DNA of 24,530 nt, from NCBI GenBank assembly GCA_038254195.1, contig JBBSGJ010000013.1, positions 1 through 24,530 on the forward strand. The letters are read 5' to 3'. The DNA comes from JBBQAA01 sp038254195. Lineage in GTDB: Bacteria; Actinomycetota; Thermoleophilia; Solirubrobacterales; Solirubrobacteraceae. Shown here one piece after another: positions 1 through 6,804 of this stretch. Every line of letters starts with the position of its first letter. Position 1 is the stretch's first letter. The notes beneath the pieces are model-generated. The model worked only from the letters and a program-made list of their open reading frames with translations, searched no databases and had not been told where the DNA came from. The position numbers and the translations under genes were made by a program.

Positions 1-1
1 C

Positions 2-154
2 GCGGTCATGGCCCGGGGCCGGGTCGTGGCCGAGGGGCCCCCGCGCGAGCTCGTGGCCGCCCACGCCGGGCGCGAGGTCGTCGAGGTCTACGGCCCCGCC
101 GAGGAGCTGCGCGCGCTCGAGGAGCGCGCGAGCGCCGAGGGCGTGGCCCGCCTC
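2..154 (+). CDS. ABC transporter ATP-binding protein, C-terminal fragment
   Basis: The frame is open at the window edge and reads AVMARGRVVAEGPPRELVAA, the typical stretch that follows the H-loop in DrrA/NodI-type ATPases of ABC-2 exporters (a 'VM..GR.VAEG.P.EL' signature). It continues into the start of the C-terminal regulatory extension (VVEVYGPAEELRALEERA). Walker A, signature motif and Walker B lie outside the window. Family members usually run roughly 50 more residues, but here coding character stops near 150, where the frame enters the antisense of the GH57 gene; it then stays open to 934 without family sequence. No stop codon occurs at a plausible end, so the 3' end is either truncated or mis-joined. 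The protein would energise export of a lipid, drug or polysaccharide; the substrate is unknown. Confidence 0.6.
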
Positions 155-1529
155 AACCCAAGAGCAGCGCCCCGGCCTCGGCGTCGACCGCGAGGTTGCG
201 CAGCGCACCGAGATCCGCCGCCTCCCCGCGCAGCCGTGCCGCGAGCCGCTCCGCGTGGCCGTCCGCCCGTTCCCGGGGGTACTCGCCGGCCAGCCGCGCG
301 TTGTCGAGAAAGGCCCAGTCGCTCGCCTGCAGCGCCAACAGCTCGCGCACGGCACCGACCTCCACCGAGCGGGCACCCGCGAGGACCTCGAGCTCCGCCG
401 CCCGCGCCTCCCACGCGTAGCGCGCGACGCCCGGTCCGCTCCACGTCGAGAGGTCGCGGCCCATCCCCCACGTCGTCACCGGCAGCTCGCCGGGCGCCGG
501 CACCGCCTCCCGCGCGGCCACCGCGTCGTCCAGCCGCGCGAGCCCGACGCCCTGCCGCGGCGCCTCCTCGAGCACCGCTCGGAGCCACTCGGGCCCCTCG
601 TGCCACCAGTGGCCGAGCAGCTCCGTGTCGAGCGCGCAGACGACGAGGCCGCCGCCCTCCACCCGTCGCGCCGCGCGCTCGACGAACTCCCGCGCATGCT
701 CGCGGGCGCGTGCGCGGCCGCGCTCGGGGGAATAGGGCGAGCCGTCGTTGGCCCACGCCCGGTGGTGGTGCTTCGTGTAGCCGTGGTAGTTCCGGTAGGC
801 GGGGTCGGCGGGGTAGCCGCGGTCGTGCCAGACGAGCTCGATCGTCTCCCGGTCGATGGGGAGGAGGAGCGGTCCCGCCGCCGAGCGCAGCGGCGTCAGG
901 TGCGCGGCCGACCCCGGCCCGAGGACGTCGGTGAGATCGACGCAGGTCGCGCGCACCCCGGCGGCGTCGAGCAGCGGGTCGAGCCACGGCCCATGCGCGC
1001 ACTCCGGCAGCCAGAACCCGCCGGCCCAGCCCAGCCCGAACCGGCGGCGATGCGACGCCACCCCGCTCTCGACCTGCAGGCGGACACCCGCGTCGGTCGC
1101 GAGCAGCGGCAGGACGGCGTGGGTGGCCGAGGAGGTCCAGCTCACGTGCGGCGCGAAGGCGCCGAGCAGGTCGAAGCCGCGCCCTTCGAGCACCTCCGCC
1201 GCCCGCGCGTACTCCGCCGCGGACTCCGCGAGCGCGGGGCCGAGCCGCGGGTCGCGCGCGTGCTCGAGCGCCTCGGCGTGCGTCCCCGGCCGCACGTCGC
1301 ACAGGAAGCGCGCGCAGCGCTCGAGCGCGCCCGGCGCCTCGAGCTGGTCGGCCAGCACCGGGGTCAGGGAGAGCGTCAGCGGCGCCGGCTCGGGGCCGAG
1401 GACGTCGAGCACCGGCACGTAGCAGGACGCGATCGCCTCCCACAGCCACTCCTCGCCGAAGGGCCAGGTCCCGAAGCCCTCGACGTAGGGCATGTGGGTG
1501 TGCAGGACGAGGGCGAGCTCGCCGCTCAC
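153..1529 (-). CDS. GH57 (DUF1957-type) 1,4-alpha-glucan branching enzyme-like protein
   Basis: A 458-residue glycoside hydrolase family 57 protein. It starts with the family's N-terminal strand and motif (VLHTHMPYVEGFG, His10/His12). The nucleophile motif is FWLPECAHGPWLDPLL with Glu176, and the acid/base motif is ALDTELLGHWWHEGPEWL with Asp301. The C-terminal helical segment carries QASDWAFLDN (401-410), typical of branching enzymes. These enzymes cleave an alpha-1,4-glucan and rejoin the piece through an alpha-1,6 bond in the cytoplasm. It is somewhat shorter than mycobacterial Rv3031 (about 526 residues). The GTG start shares 4 nt (GTGA) with the stop of the upstream methyltransferase, indicating translational coupling. 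In mycobacteria the equivalent pair Rv3030/Rv3031 belongs to the methylglucose lipopolysaccharide locus, so a role in a modified alpha-glucan is inferred. Branching rather than amylase activity is likely but unproven. Confidence 0.85.
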   Translation of the reverse strand: MSGELALVLHTHMPYVEGFGTWPFGEEWLWEAIASCYVPVLDVLGPEPAPLTLSLTPVLADQLEAPGALERCARFLCDVRPGTHAEALEHARDPRLGPALAESAAEYARAAEVLEGRGFDLLGAFAPHVSWTSSATHAVLPLLATDAGVRLQVESGVASHRRRFGLGWAGGFWLPECAHGPWLDPLLDAAGVRATCVDLTDVLGPGSAAHLTPLRSAAGPLLLPIDRETIELVWHDRGYPADPAYRNYHGYTKHHHRAWANDGSPYSPERGRARAREHAREFVERAARRVEGGGLVVCALDTELLGHWWHEGPEWLRAVLEEAPRQGVGLARLDDAVAAREAVPAPGELPVTTWGMGRDLSTWSGPGVARYAWEARAAELEVLAGARSVEVGAVRELLALQASDWAFLDNARLAGEYPRERADGHAERLAARLRGEAADLGALRNLAVDAEAGALLLG

Positions 1530-2302
1530 GGGCGGCAGACGGCGAGGAAGTCGAGCGCGCCGTGAAGCTCCGCGGGCGGAGCGGGCCGCAACGCGAAGTC
1601 GCGCACTGAGATGGCCGGGATGAAGCGGTCATAGAAGGGCTTTGTGATCCCCAGGGCGCGGTGGACGTCGTCCCAGCGCGCGTGGCGGAGCGCCAGCTCG
1701 TGCACCCGCAGCTTGCGGGCGTGGAAGAGCCCGTGCAGCTCGACCCGGGCGAAGTGGCGCTCGCACAGCGCGCGGAACTCTTCCGTGCGGTACTCCTTGA
1801 CGTGCCAGGGGTTGCCGGAGCGCTCCGCCCCCGTGGGCGCGAGGGTGAGCACGTTCGGCGTCGAGACGTAGGCGACACCGCCCCCGGTGTCCAGCATCCC
1901 CTTGAAGTGCTCGAGGATCGCGTCCGGATCCTGCACGTGCTCGATCGTCTGCAGGAAGACGACGTCGTCGCACGGCTCGGCGAAGGACTCGACGAGGTCG
2001 CGCGCGAAGCGCAGGTTCTGCCGGGGGTAGCGCAGCCGCGCGTGCTCGTGGGCCTCGGGGTTGGCGTCGACGCCGACGACCGAGGCCGCGCTGCGCGAGA
2101 GGACCTCCGAGCCGTAGCCCTCCCCGCAGGCCATGTCGACGACCCGCCGCCCGAGCGTCCGCGCGGCGATCCACTCGTAGACCACGAGATGGCGGCGAAA
2201 CCAGTAGTTCTCCTCGGGGACGTCGGGCAGCGTCCGCTCGCCGGTCAGGGCGAGCGGCGGGACGCCGTCGGGCTGGTCCTCCTGCTCGTAGGTCGCGCTC
2301 AC
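1526..2302 (-). CDS. Class I SAM-dependent methyltransferase (Rv3030-like)
   Basis: A 258-residue Rossmann-fold methyltransferase. Motif I is VVDMACGEGYGS (54-65), the ribose-binding acidic residue is Asp79 in VGVDANPEA, the post-II region is FLQTIEHVQDPDAIL (116-130), and the post-III strand ends in VSTPN (146-150). The later segment NPWHVKEYRTEEF (164-176) is characteristic of sugar or small-molecule O-methyltransferases of the Methyltransf_11/23 type. It uses a GTG start and ends 4 nt inside the GH57 gene. By analogy with the Rv3030-Rv3031 pair it may methylate a sugar hydroxyl on an alpha-glucan; the substrate is inferred from the neighbour, not read from the protein. The start lies 12 nt after the VapC stop, with a GGGGAA stretch inside the vapC end as the only Shine-Dalgarno candidate. 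Confidence 0.85.
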   Translation of the reverse strand: MSATYEQEDQPDGVPPLALTGERTLPDVPEENYWFRRHLVVYEWIAARTLGRRVVDMACGEGYGSEVLSRSAASVVGVDANPEAHEHARLRYPRQNLRFARDLVESFAEPCDDVVFLQTIEHVQDPDAILEHFKGMLDTGGGVAYVSTPNVLTLAPTGAERSGNPWHVKEYRTEEFRALCERHFARVELHGLFHARKLRVHELALRHARWDDVHRALGITKPFYDRFIPAISVRDFALRPAPPAELHGALDFLAVCRP

Positions 2303-2314
2303 GGCGCGCGGAGG

Positions 2315-2707
2315 CTATTCCCCGGCGGGCCAGTGCTCGACGCGGAGGCCCGGCATCGGGAAGTCCCTGACGTTGCCGGTGCAGAGCGTGGCGTCGCGCG
2401 CGAGCGCCGTGGCGGCGATCAGGCAGTCGGGCTGGGCGAGGGTGCGTCCGCGCCGCGCGTAGGAGCCGCGCCAACGGCCGGCGACCTCGGCCTCGCGGCG
2501 GCCGGTCGGCCAGATCCGCAGACCGTCGAAGAGGCTCCGCGCCCGTTCCTCCTCAGCCTCTCGTAGCCCCCGGACGACCTCCTCCACGCTGATCGCGCTC
2601 GTCCCCAGCACCATTCCCCCGGTCAGGAGATCGCGGACGCGCGCCGCCACCGGGCGCTCGCGCAGGACGTCGATGAGCACCGTGGTGTCGAACTGGAGCC
2701 CGGCCAC
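2315..2707 (-). CDS. vapC: PIN-domain toxin ribonuclease, VapC family
   Basis: A 130-residue PIN-domain protein of normal VapC length. The four acidic metal-binding positions are visible: Asp7 in FDTTVLIDVLRE, Glu42/Glu43 in ISVEEVVRGL, Asp94 in QPDCLIAATAL, and the C-terminal TGNVRDF (110-116) with Asp115. VapC toxins are Mg-dependent endoribonucleases that cut tRNA or rRNA and are held inactive by the cognate antitoxin. The GTG start follows the antitoxin stop with no spacing (TGA then GTG), so translation is probably coupled to vapB. The pair is embedded in what is otherwise a metabolic gene run, suggesting insertion into, or hitchhiking on, an existing operon. The specific RNA target cannot be inferred. 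Confidence 0.88.
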   Translation of the reverse strand: MAGLQFDTTVLIDVLRERPVAARVRDLLTGGMVLGTSAISVEEVVRGLREAEEERARSLFDGLRIWPTGRREAEVAGRWRGSYARRGRTLAQPDCLIAATALARDATLCTGNVRDFPMPGLRVEHWPAGE

Positions 2708-2947
2708 TCAGCCGACGCGGCGGGGATCCAGGCGGCGCTGGGCGTGAACCCAGGCCGCCGGGTCCTCGTCCCACTCATGGCCGGCGTCGGGGATGCTCCC
2801 GACGGCGGCGTCGAACGCCGCCACGCGTCGCTCGCGATCGAGCGCCTCGCGCACCGCCGCCGCGATGAACGCGCTGCGGCGCCGGCGCCCGGCGTGGCGG
2901 TCGAGCTCGGCCACGAGCTCATCATCCAGAGCCACGTGCACACGCAT
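2708..2947 (-). CDS. vapB: Ribbon-helix-helix antitoxin, VapB/CopG type
   Basis: A 79-residue protein. Residues 1-38 form a ribbon-helix-helix DNA-binding domain: the strand MRVHVALDDELVAELDRHAG, a basic turn RRRR, then the helix SAFIAAAVREALDRE. The acidic/aromatic C-terminal tail (HEWDEDPAAW, 57-66) is the kind of segment that wraps the toxin groove. RHH antitoxins dimerise, bind their own promoter and neutralise the partner toxin. The ATG at 2945-2947 was chosen because the RHH strand starts there; the same frame is open far upstream but is antisense or shadow sequence of the dehydrogenase gene. It begins 11 nt after the stop of that upstream gene, so it may be co-transcribed with it. No strong Shine-Dalgarno is visible. 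Confidence 0.85.
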   Translation of the reverse strand: MRVHVALDDELVAELDRHAGRRRRSAFIAAAVREALDRERRVAAFDAAVGSIPDAGHEWDEDPAAWVHAQRRLDPRRVG

Positions 2948-2958
2948 ACGCACACAGC

Positions 2959-3828
2959 TTAGCCCACAAGCCCCGCATAGGCCGCGGCCATGTCCTCCTC
3001 CCCGTGGCCGGCCTCGACGCCGCGGCCAAAGCCCTCGGCGACGCCCCGGGCGAGCGGCAGCTCGACATCCTCCGCCTCGGCGGCGGCGAGGACGAGCTTC
3101 ACGTCCTTGAGCGCGTGGGCGAGCGGGAAGCTCGGCTCGTACTCGCCGGCGAGCATGGCCTTGCCCTTGGTCTGCGCGTACCCGGAGTCGAGCGGCCCGC
3201 CGGCGATCCCGTCCAGGAAGAGCTCGCCGGGCACGCCGAGGGCTCGGGCCAGCGCGAGCGTCTCCGCCGTCGCCTCGGTCAGCGCGACGACCCAGGAGTT
3301 CATGACGAGCTTCGCGCGCGAGCCCTGGCCCGCGTCCCCGAGCCACCGGGTCGCCGAGCCGATCGCGCCCCAGACGGGGGCGCAGCGCTCGCGCGCCCCC
3401 TCGTCCCCCGAGGCGAGGACGACGAGCTCGGCCTGCTCGGCCGGCGCCTTGGTGCCGAGCACCGGGGCGTCGAGGTAGGCGAGGTCGTGCTCCTTGGCCA
3501 GGGCCGCGAGCTCCCCGCACGCCTCGAGGCCGACCGTGCTCGCCTGGATCCACGCGGCGCCGGGCTCGAAGCCGTCGGCCGCCTGCTCCATCGTCTCCCG
3601 GACGGCGTCGCCGTCGGCGAGCATGGTCAGGATGATCTGCGCGCCCCTGACCGCCTGCGCGGGGGTGTCGTGGACCGTCGTGTCCCCCTCGGTCAGGGCC
3701 TCGGCCTTCTCCCTGGTGCGGTTCCAGACCTGCACGGGAAAGCCGTTCTGGGCGAGGTTGCGCGCGATCGGCGCGCCCATGATGCCGGTGCCGAGGACGG
3801 CGACGGTGGGGGTATCGGAGGAGCTCAT
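2959..3828 (-). CDS. NAD(P)-dependent beta-hydroxyacid dehydrogenase family protein (HIBADH/GLYR-like)
   Basis: A 289-residue two-domain oxidoreductase of normal family length. The N-terminal Rossmann domain begins TVAVLGTGIMGAPIARNLAQ (GxGxxG at Gly13, Gly15, Gly18), followed by VWNRT, where Arg37 suggests NADP preference. The substrate loop is WIQASTVG (93-100). The second domain starts at DAPVLGTKAPAEQAELVVL (120-138) and carries the catalytic lysine Lys173 with Asn177 in RAKLVMNSWV. Relatives reduce short-chain semialdehydes or oxidise 3-hydroxyisobutyrate; the precise substrate is unresolved. The ATG at 3826-3828 directly precedes the Rossmann strand, 26 nt after the photolyase stop, with a GGAG close to the start. 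It is likely co-transcribed with the photolyase upstream and vapBC downstream. Confidence 0.85.
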   Translation of the reverse strand: MSSSDTPTVAVLGTGIMGAPIARNLAQNGFPVQVWNRTREKAEALTEGDTTVHDTPAQAVRGAQIILTMLADGDAVRETMEQAADGFEPGAAWIQASTVGLEACGELAALAKEHDLAYLDAPVLGTKAPAEQAELVVLASGDEGARERCAPVWGAIGSATRWLGDAGQGSRAKLVMNSWVVALTEATAETLALARALGVPGELFLDGIAGGPLDSGYAQTKGKAMLAGEYEPSFPLAHALKDVKLVLAAAEAEDVELPLARGVAEGFGRGVEAGHGEEDMAAAYAGLVG

Positions 3829-3854
3829 GGCTCCCGCGTACCCAGGTTCGCCGC

Positions 3855-5255
3855 TCACACAGACCCGTAGCGGTCCATCGCCACGCGGCGCTCCTCCGCG
3901 TGGTCGACGATCGGCTCGGGGTAGTCGCGCCCGATGACGCAGCCCGCGGCCTCCTGCTCCTCCTCGCTCATCCCCCACGGCTCGGCCAGGTGCTCGAGCG
4001 GCACGCGCGCGAGCTCGGGCACCCAGCGACGCACGTACTCCCCCTCGGGATCGTGGCGTTGCTGGTGGAGCGTCGGGTTGTACATGCGCCGGAAGTAGGG
4101 CTGGGGATCGACGCCCGTCCCCGCGATCCACTGCCAGTTGCCGTTGTTCTGCGCCTCGTCCCCGCACAGGAGGTAGCGCATGAAGTGTGCCTCCCCCTCC
4201 CGCCAGTCGAGGTGCAGGTCCTTGGTCAGAAAGGAGCCGACGACGAGGCGCGCGCGGTTGTGCATCCAGCCGATCGTGCGGAGCTGGCGCATCCCCGCGT
4301 CGATCAGCGGGTAGCCGGTGCGGCCGTCCTTCCACGCCTTCAGGCGCTCGGGCGCGCGGTCCCACTCGAGCTCGGCGAAGCGCTCGTTGTGGGCGCCGCG
4401 CGCGTTGCCCGGATTGTGCAGGAGGACGTGGGCGTAGAAGTCCCGCCAGGCGAGCTGACGGCGGAAGGCGGTCGCGCCCTCGCCCTCGGATCCGCCGCGG
4501 GAGCGCTCCTCGGTCTCGCGCGCGGAGAGGCAGCCGAAGTGCAGGTAGGGCGAGAGCTCGGAGGTGCCGCCGGCCAGGCGGTCGTGGCGCTCGGCGTAGG
4601 CCGAGACCGGCCCGCGCAGGAAGGCCGTGAGCCGGCGCCGGGCCTCCTCCTCCCCCGGCGTCCAGGGCTCGGGGACGTCGAGCTCGAGGCCGAGGTCCGC
4701 GAGCGAGGGCAGGGACCCGACGCGCAGCTTCGAGGGGACGGGGATCTCCGCCGGCGCGCGGTGCACCGGGCGGCGCTCGAGCGCCTGCCAGGCGCGCCAG
4801 AACGGCGTGAAGACGGAGAAGGGCCGACCGTCCTTGGTCTCCGGCCGGCTGACGTCGGCGACGAAGTTGCCGGGGGTGTGGACGGGCCGGACGTCGATCC
4901 GCTCGAGCGTGCGGCGGACCGCCGCGTCCCGCGCGCGGGCGTAGGGCGAGACGTCCGAGGCGAGATAGACCGCCTCGGCGCCGACCTCACGGCAGAGCTG
5001 CGGCAGCTCCTCGTGCGGCGCGCCGACCCGCAGCGCGAGCCTGCCTCCCCGCTCGCGGATCCCGGCGCCGAGCTCGTTCAGCGCCTCGAGCAGGAACCAC
5101 GTGCGCACCGGGGAGGGGAAGCGGCCGGAGACGAGCCGCGGATCGAGGCAGAAGACGGGCACGACCCGCTCGTGCTCGGCCAGCGCGCGCACGAGCGGCG
5201 GGTGGTCGTGCAGGCGCAGGTCGCGCCGGATCCAGACGAGCGCCGTACCGGCCAT
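3855..5255 (-). CDS. phrB: Deoxyribodipyrimidine photo-lyase (class I CPD photolyase)
   Basis: A 466-residue photolyase/cryptochrome family protein. The N-terminal antenna domain begins ALVWIRRDLRLHDHPPL. The FAD domain carries TSELSPYLHFGCLS (231-244), RRQLAWRDFYAHVL (265-278), GRTGYPLIDAGMRQL (311-325), GWMHNRARL (329-337) and DEAQNNGNWQW (366-376). Aligned by these motifs to the E. coli enzyme, the Trp triad maps to Trp298, Trp351 and Trp374, and the Asn facing flavin N5 to Asn370. All key positions are present, so it should be an active light-driven repair enzyme for cyclobutane dimers. A cryptochrome-like role is less likely. It heads the leftward gene run and is divergent from the Lon-domain gene across 41 bp. 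Confidence 0.93.
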   Translation of the reverse strand: MAGTALVWIRRDLRLHDHPPLVRALAEHERVVPVFCLDPRLVSGRFPSPVRTWFLLEALNELGAGIRERGGRLALRVGAPHEELPQLCREVGAEAVYLASDVSPYARARDAAVRRTLERIDVRPVHTPGNFVADVSRPETKDGRPFSVFTPFWRAWQALERRPVHRAPAEIPVPSKLRVGSLPSLADLGLELDVPEPWTPGEEEARRRLTAFLRGPVSAYAERHDRLAGGTSELSPYLHFGCLSARETEERSRGGSEGEGATAFRRQLAWRDFYAHVLLHNPGNARGAHNERFAELEWDRAPERLKAWKDGRTGYPLIDAGMRQLRTIGWMHNRARLVVGSFLTKDLHLDWREGEAHFMRYLLCGDEAQNNGNWQWIAGTGVDPQPYFRRMYNPTLHQQRHDPEGEYVRRWVPELARVPLEHLAEPWGMSEEEQEAAGCVIGRDYPEPIVDHAEERRVAMDRYGSV

Positions 5256-5256
5256 C

Positions 5257-5296
5257 TTGTGCAGTACGGAGGGCCGCCGGACTTAGACTTTCCCCG
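5257..5296 (+). promoter_or_regulatory. Candidate promoter giving a leaderless Lon-domain mRNA
   Basis: The 41-bp gap between two divergent genes is the only relatively AT-containing spot nearby. TAGACT (5284-5289) fits the actinobacterial TANNNT -10 pattern and ends 7 nt before the ATG at 5297, which would place the transcription start on or next to that ATG. A weak TTGTGC (5257-5262) lies 21 bp upstream as a possible -35. No Shine-Dalgarno lies before the ATG, consistent with a leaderless message. The photolyase promoter must overlap this gap or the start of the Lon-domain gene; I see no clear -10 for it. Mirror copy: 19235-19274. Confidence 0.35.
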
Positions 5297-5932
5297 ATGT
5301 CCGGCGACGAGGAGCCGATCCGCGACTTCCCCCTGTTCCCGCTGGGGATCGTCGCCCTGCCCACCGAGCTCGTCCCGCTGCACATCTTCGAGGAGCGCTA
5401 CCGGACGATGATGGGCGAGTGCCTCGAGCGCGAGTCGGAGTTCGGGATTCTCTGGCTGGCCGACGACGGCCTTCGGGAGACCGGCTGCGCGTGCGCGATC
5501 ACCGACGTGCTCGAGCGGATGGACGACGGGCGGCTGAACCTCCTCACGCGCGGCACGCGCCCTCTGCGCGTGCTCTCCCGCCAGGAGGACCTGCCCTATC
5601 CCGCCGGAACCGTCGCCTTCCTGGCCGACGCGGAGGAGGACGCCGACCCCGCGGCCGGCGAGGACGCGCGCGCGGCCTACGCCGAGCTCGTCGAGCACGT
5701 CACCGACCGGCCGCCCGACCCGGACGAGCTCGCCGCCATGTCCGCCTACGCGATGGCCGCCACCGTCGACTTCGGCGCGCCGCCCAAGCAGAGCCTGCTC
5801 GACCTGCGCTCGGAGAACGCGCGCCTGCGCCTGCTCGCGCGTCTCCTGCGCCGGGCCCGCGAGCGCATGGACGAGACCAGCCGCGCCGAGGCCCGGGCGC
5901 GGTCCAACGGCAAGGTCCGCTTCGGCGAGTGA
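5297..5932 (+). CDS. LON peptidase substrate-binding (N-terminal) domain protein
   Basis: A 211-residue stand-alone Lon N-domain protein without the AAA+ or Ser-Lys protease parts. The family's opening is clear: FPLFPLGIVALPTELVPLHI (11-30) followed by FEERYRTMMGECL. The next segment, GILWLADDGLRETGCACAIT (50-69), matches the usual G..L..D.G...VG..A.I pattern, and LLTRGTRPLRVL corresponds to the 'G..RF.v' strand. The C-terminal 90 residues form a helical bundle rich in Arg/Leu (AYAMAATVDFG, LRSENARLRLLARLL). Such proteins are common in actinobacteria; they probably bind unfolded polypeptides or act as adaptors, but their role is not established. It is transcribed divergently from the photolyase and ends 3 bp from the stop of the convergent small lipoprotein gene. 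Confidence 0.88.
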   Translation: MSGDEEPIRDFPLFPLGIVALPTELVPLHIFEERYRTMMGECLERESEFGILWLADDGLRETGCACAITDVLERMDDGRLNLLTRGTRPLRVLSRQEDLPYPAGTVAFLADAEEDADPAAGEDARAAYAELVEHVTDRPPDPDELAAMSAYAMAATVDFGAPPKQSLLDLRSENARLRLLARLLRRARERMDETSRAEARARSNGKVRFGE

Positions 5933-5935
5933 CTC

Positions 5936-6361
5936 TCAGCGCCGCCGGCCGCAGGGCCCCTTGGCCACCTCGCGGGCGAGCAGCGCGAGCTTGAAGTAGC
6001 GCAGCGGCAGCGGGCGGCTCGTGTCGCTCCAGCCCACCGTCCCGTCCTGCGTGCGAACGCGGTAGGAGAGCTCGGAGCCTGGCCGGAGCGGGAAGCGCCG
6101 GTTCCGCCGGGCGTCCGCCACGACCTCGCGCTGGAGCTCCCGGGCCTGCAGGAGGAGCGGGTCGGCCAGCGGCCGCGCGCGGGCGTGATTGGCCGCCGAG
6201 CACTTGACGTGGCCGTCGTCGGTGACGACGAGCGTGACGTCCGCGTCGGGCAGCACGCCGCGCCGCGTGAGCGCCAGGAGGTCGGGGGACTGGACCCCGC
6301 AGCCCAGCGTGGCGAGCGTGAGCGCGGCCAGGAGGACAGCGGCTCCGGCGCGGTGCGTCAT
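5936..6361 (-). CDS. Small exported, possibly lipid-anchored protein of unknown function
   Basis: A 141-residue protein. An N-terminal signal segment (MTHRAGAAVLLAALTLATLG) precedes Cys21. The TLGC junction is a loose lipobox (Thr instead of Leu/Val at -3), so lipidation is plausible but not certain. The mature part has VTLVVTDDGHVKCSA (42-56) with Cys54, a helical mid-region, SELSYRVRTQDGTVGWSDT (97-115), and a basic end VAKGPCGRRR with Cys137; Cys54 and Cys137 may pair. I recall similar small secreted proteins from Thermoleophilia genomes, without known function. The ATG at 6359-6361 is chosen because the signal peptide begins there, but a GGAGG abuts it with no spacing, which is unusual for initiation. 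It is divergent from the ArfB-like gene. Confidence 0.7.
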   Translation of the reverse strand: MTHRAGAAVLLAALTLATLGCGVQSPDLLALTRRGVLPDADVTLVVTDDGHVKCSAANHARARPLADPLLLQARELQREVVADARRNRRFPLRPGSELSYRVRTQDGTVGWSDTSRPLPLRYFKLALLAREVAKGPCGRRR

Positions 6362-6398
6362 CCTCCGAAGGGTGCCGCACGACCCTGAGGGCCTCCGC

Positions 6399-6794
6399 GT
6401 GACCCGCGCCGTGACGATCCCGTGGCGGGAGATCGTCGTGCGCGCGAGCCGCTCCTCCGGGCCGGGCGGCCAGCACGCGAACGTCACCGCCTCCCGGATC
6501 GAGGCGGTGTTCGAGGTCGGGCGCTCGGAGGCGCTCACGCCCGAGCAGCGCGCGCGGGTGATGGGCCGGGCCGGGCCGCGCGTCGTGGCCGTGGCGCAGG
6601 ATCAGCGCTCCCAGGCGCGCAACCGGGAGCTCGCGCTCGAGCGCCTCGCCGAACGGCTGGCCCGCGCGCTCGCCGTGGCCCGTCCGCGCACGCCGACGCG
6701 GCCGACGCGCGCCGCGCGGCGCCGCCGGGTGGAGGGCAAGCAGCGCCGGGCGGCGATCAAGCAGGCGCGGCGGCGCCCCGAGAATCCGGAGTAG
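6399..6794 (+). CDS. arfB: Peptidyl-tRNA hydrolase ArfB (YaeJ-type ribosome rescue factor)
   Basis: A 131-residue release-factor-like protein. The catalytic GGQ loop is in ASRSSGPGGQHANVTASRIE (Gly23-Gly24-Gln25 from the chosen start). The domain continues through AVFEV, a segment VVAVAQDQRSQARNRELALERL typical of ArfB/ICT1, and a strongly basic tail (RAARRRRVEGKQRRAAIKQA) that would insert into the empty mRNA channel. It lacks the codon-recognition domains of RF1/RF2. ArfB hydrolyses peptidyl-tRNA on stalled ribosomes. The GTG at 6399 is preferred because TGAGGG lies 8 nt upstream and the protein then begins at the usual place; an in-frame GTG at 6411 is also possible. The longer upstream frame is antisense of the lipoprotein gene. 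Confidence 0.9.
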   Translation: MTRAVTIPWREIVVRASRSSGPGGQHANVTASRIEAVFEVGRSEALTPEQRARVMGRAGPRVVAVAQDQRSQARNRELALERLAERLARALAVARPRTPTRPTRAARRRRVEGKQRRAAIKQARRRPENPE

Positions 6795-6804
6795 GATCGC
6801 GCCC

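Noticed and set aside
2708..3553. 281-residue extension of the VapB frame
   Set aside because: Upstream of the ATG at 2947 the frame is an out-of-frame reading of the dehydrogenase gene; the ribbon-helix-helix domain begins at that ATG.
3900..5411. 503-residue open frame antisense to the photolyase (and mirror 19120-20631)
   Set aside because: Low-complexity Arg/Val/Gly/Ala sequence with no motif. Very high GC suppresses stop codons, so long antisense frames are expected opposite a real gene.
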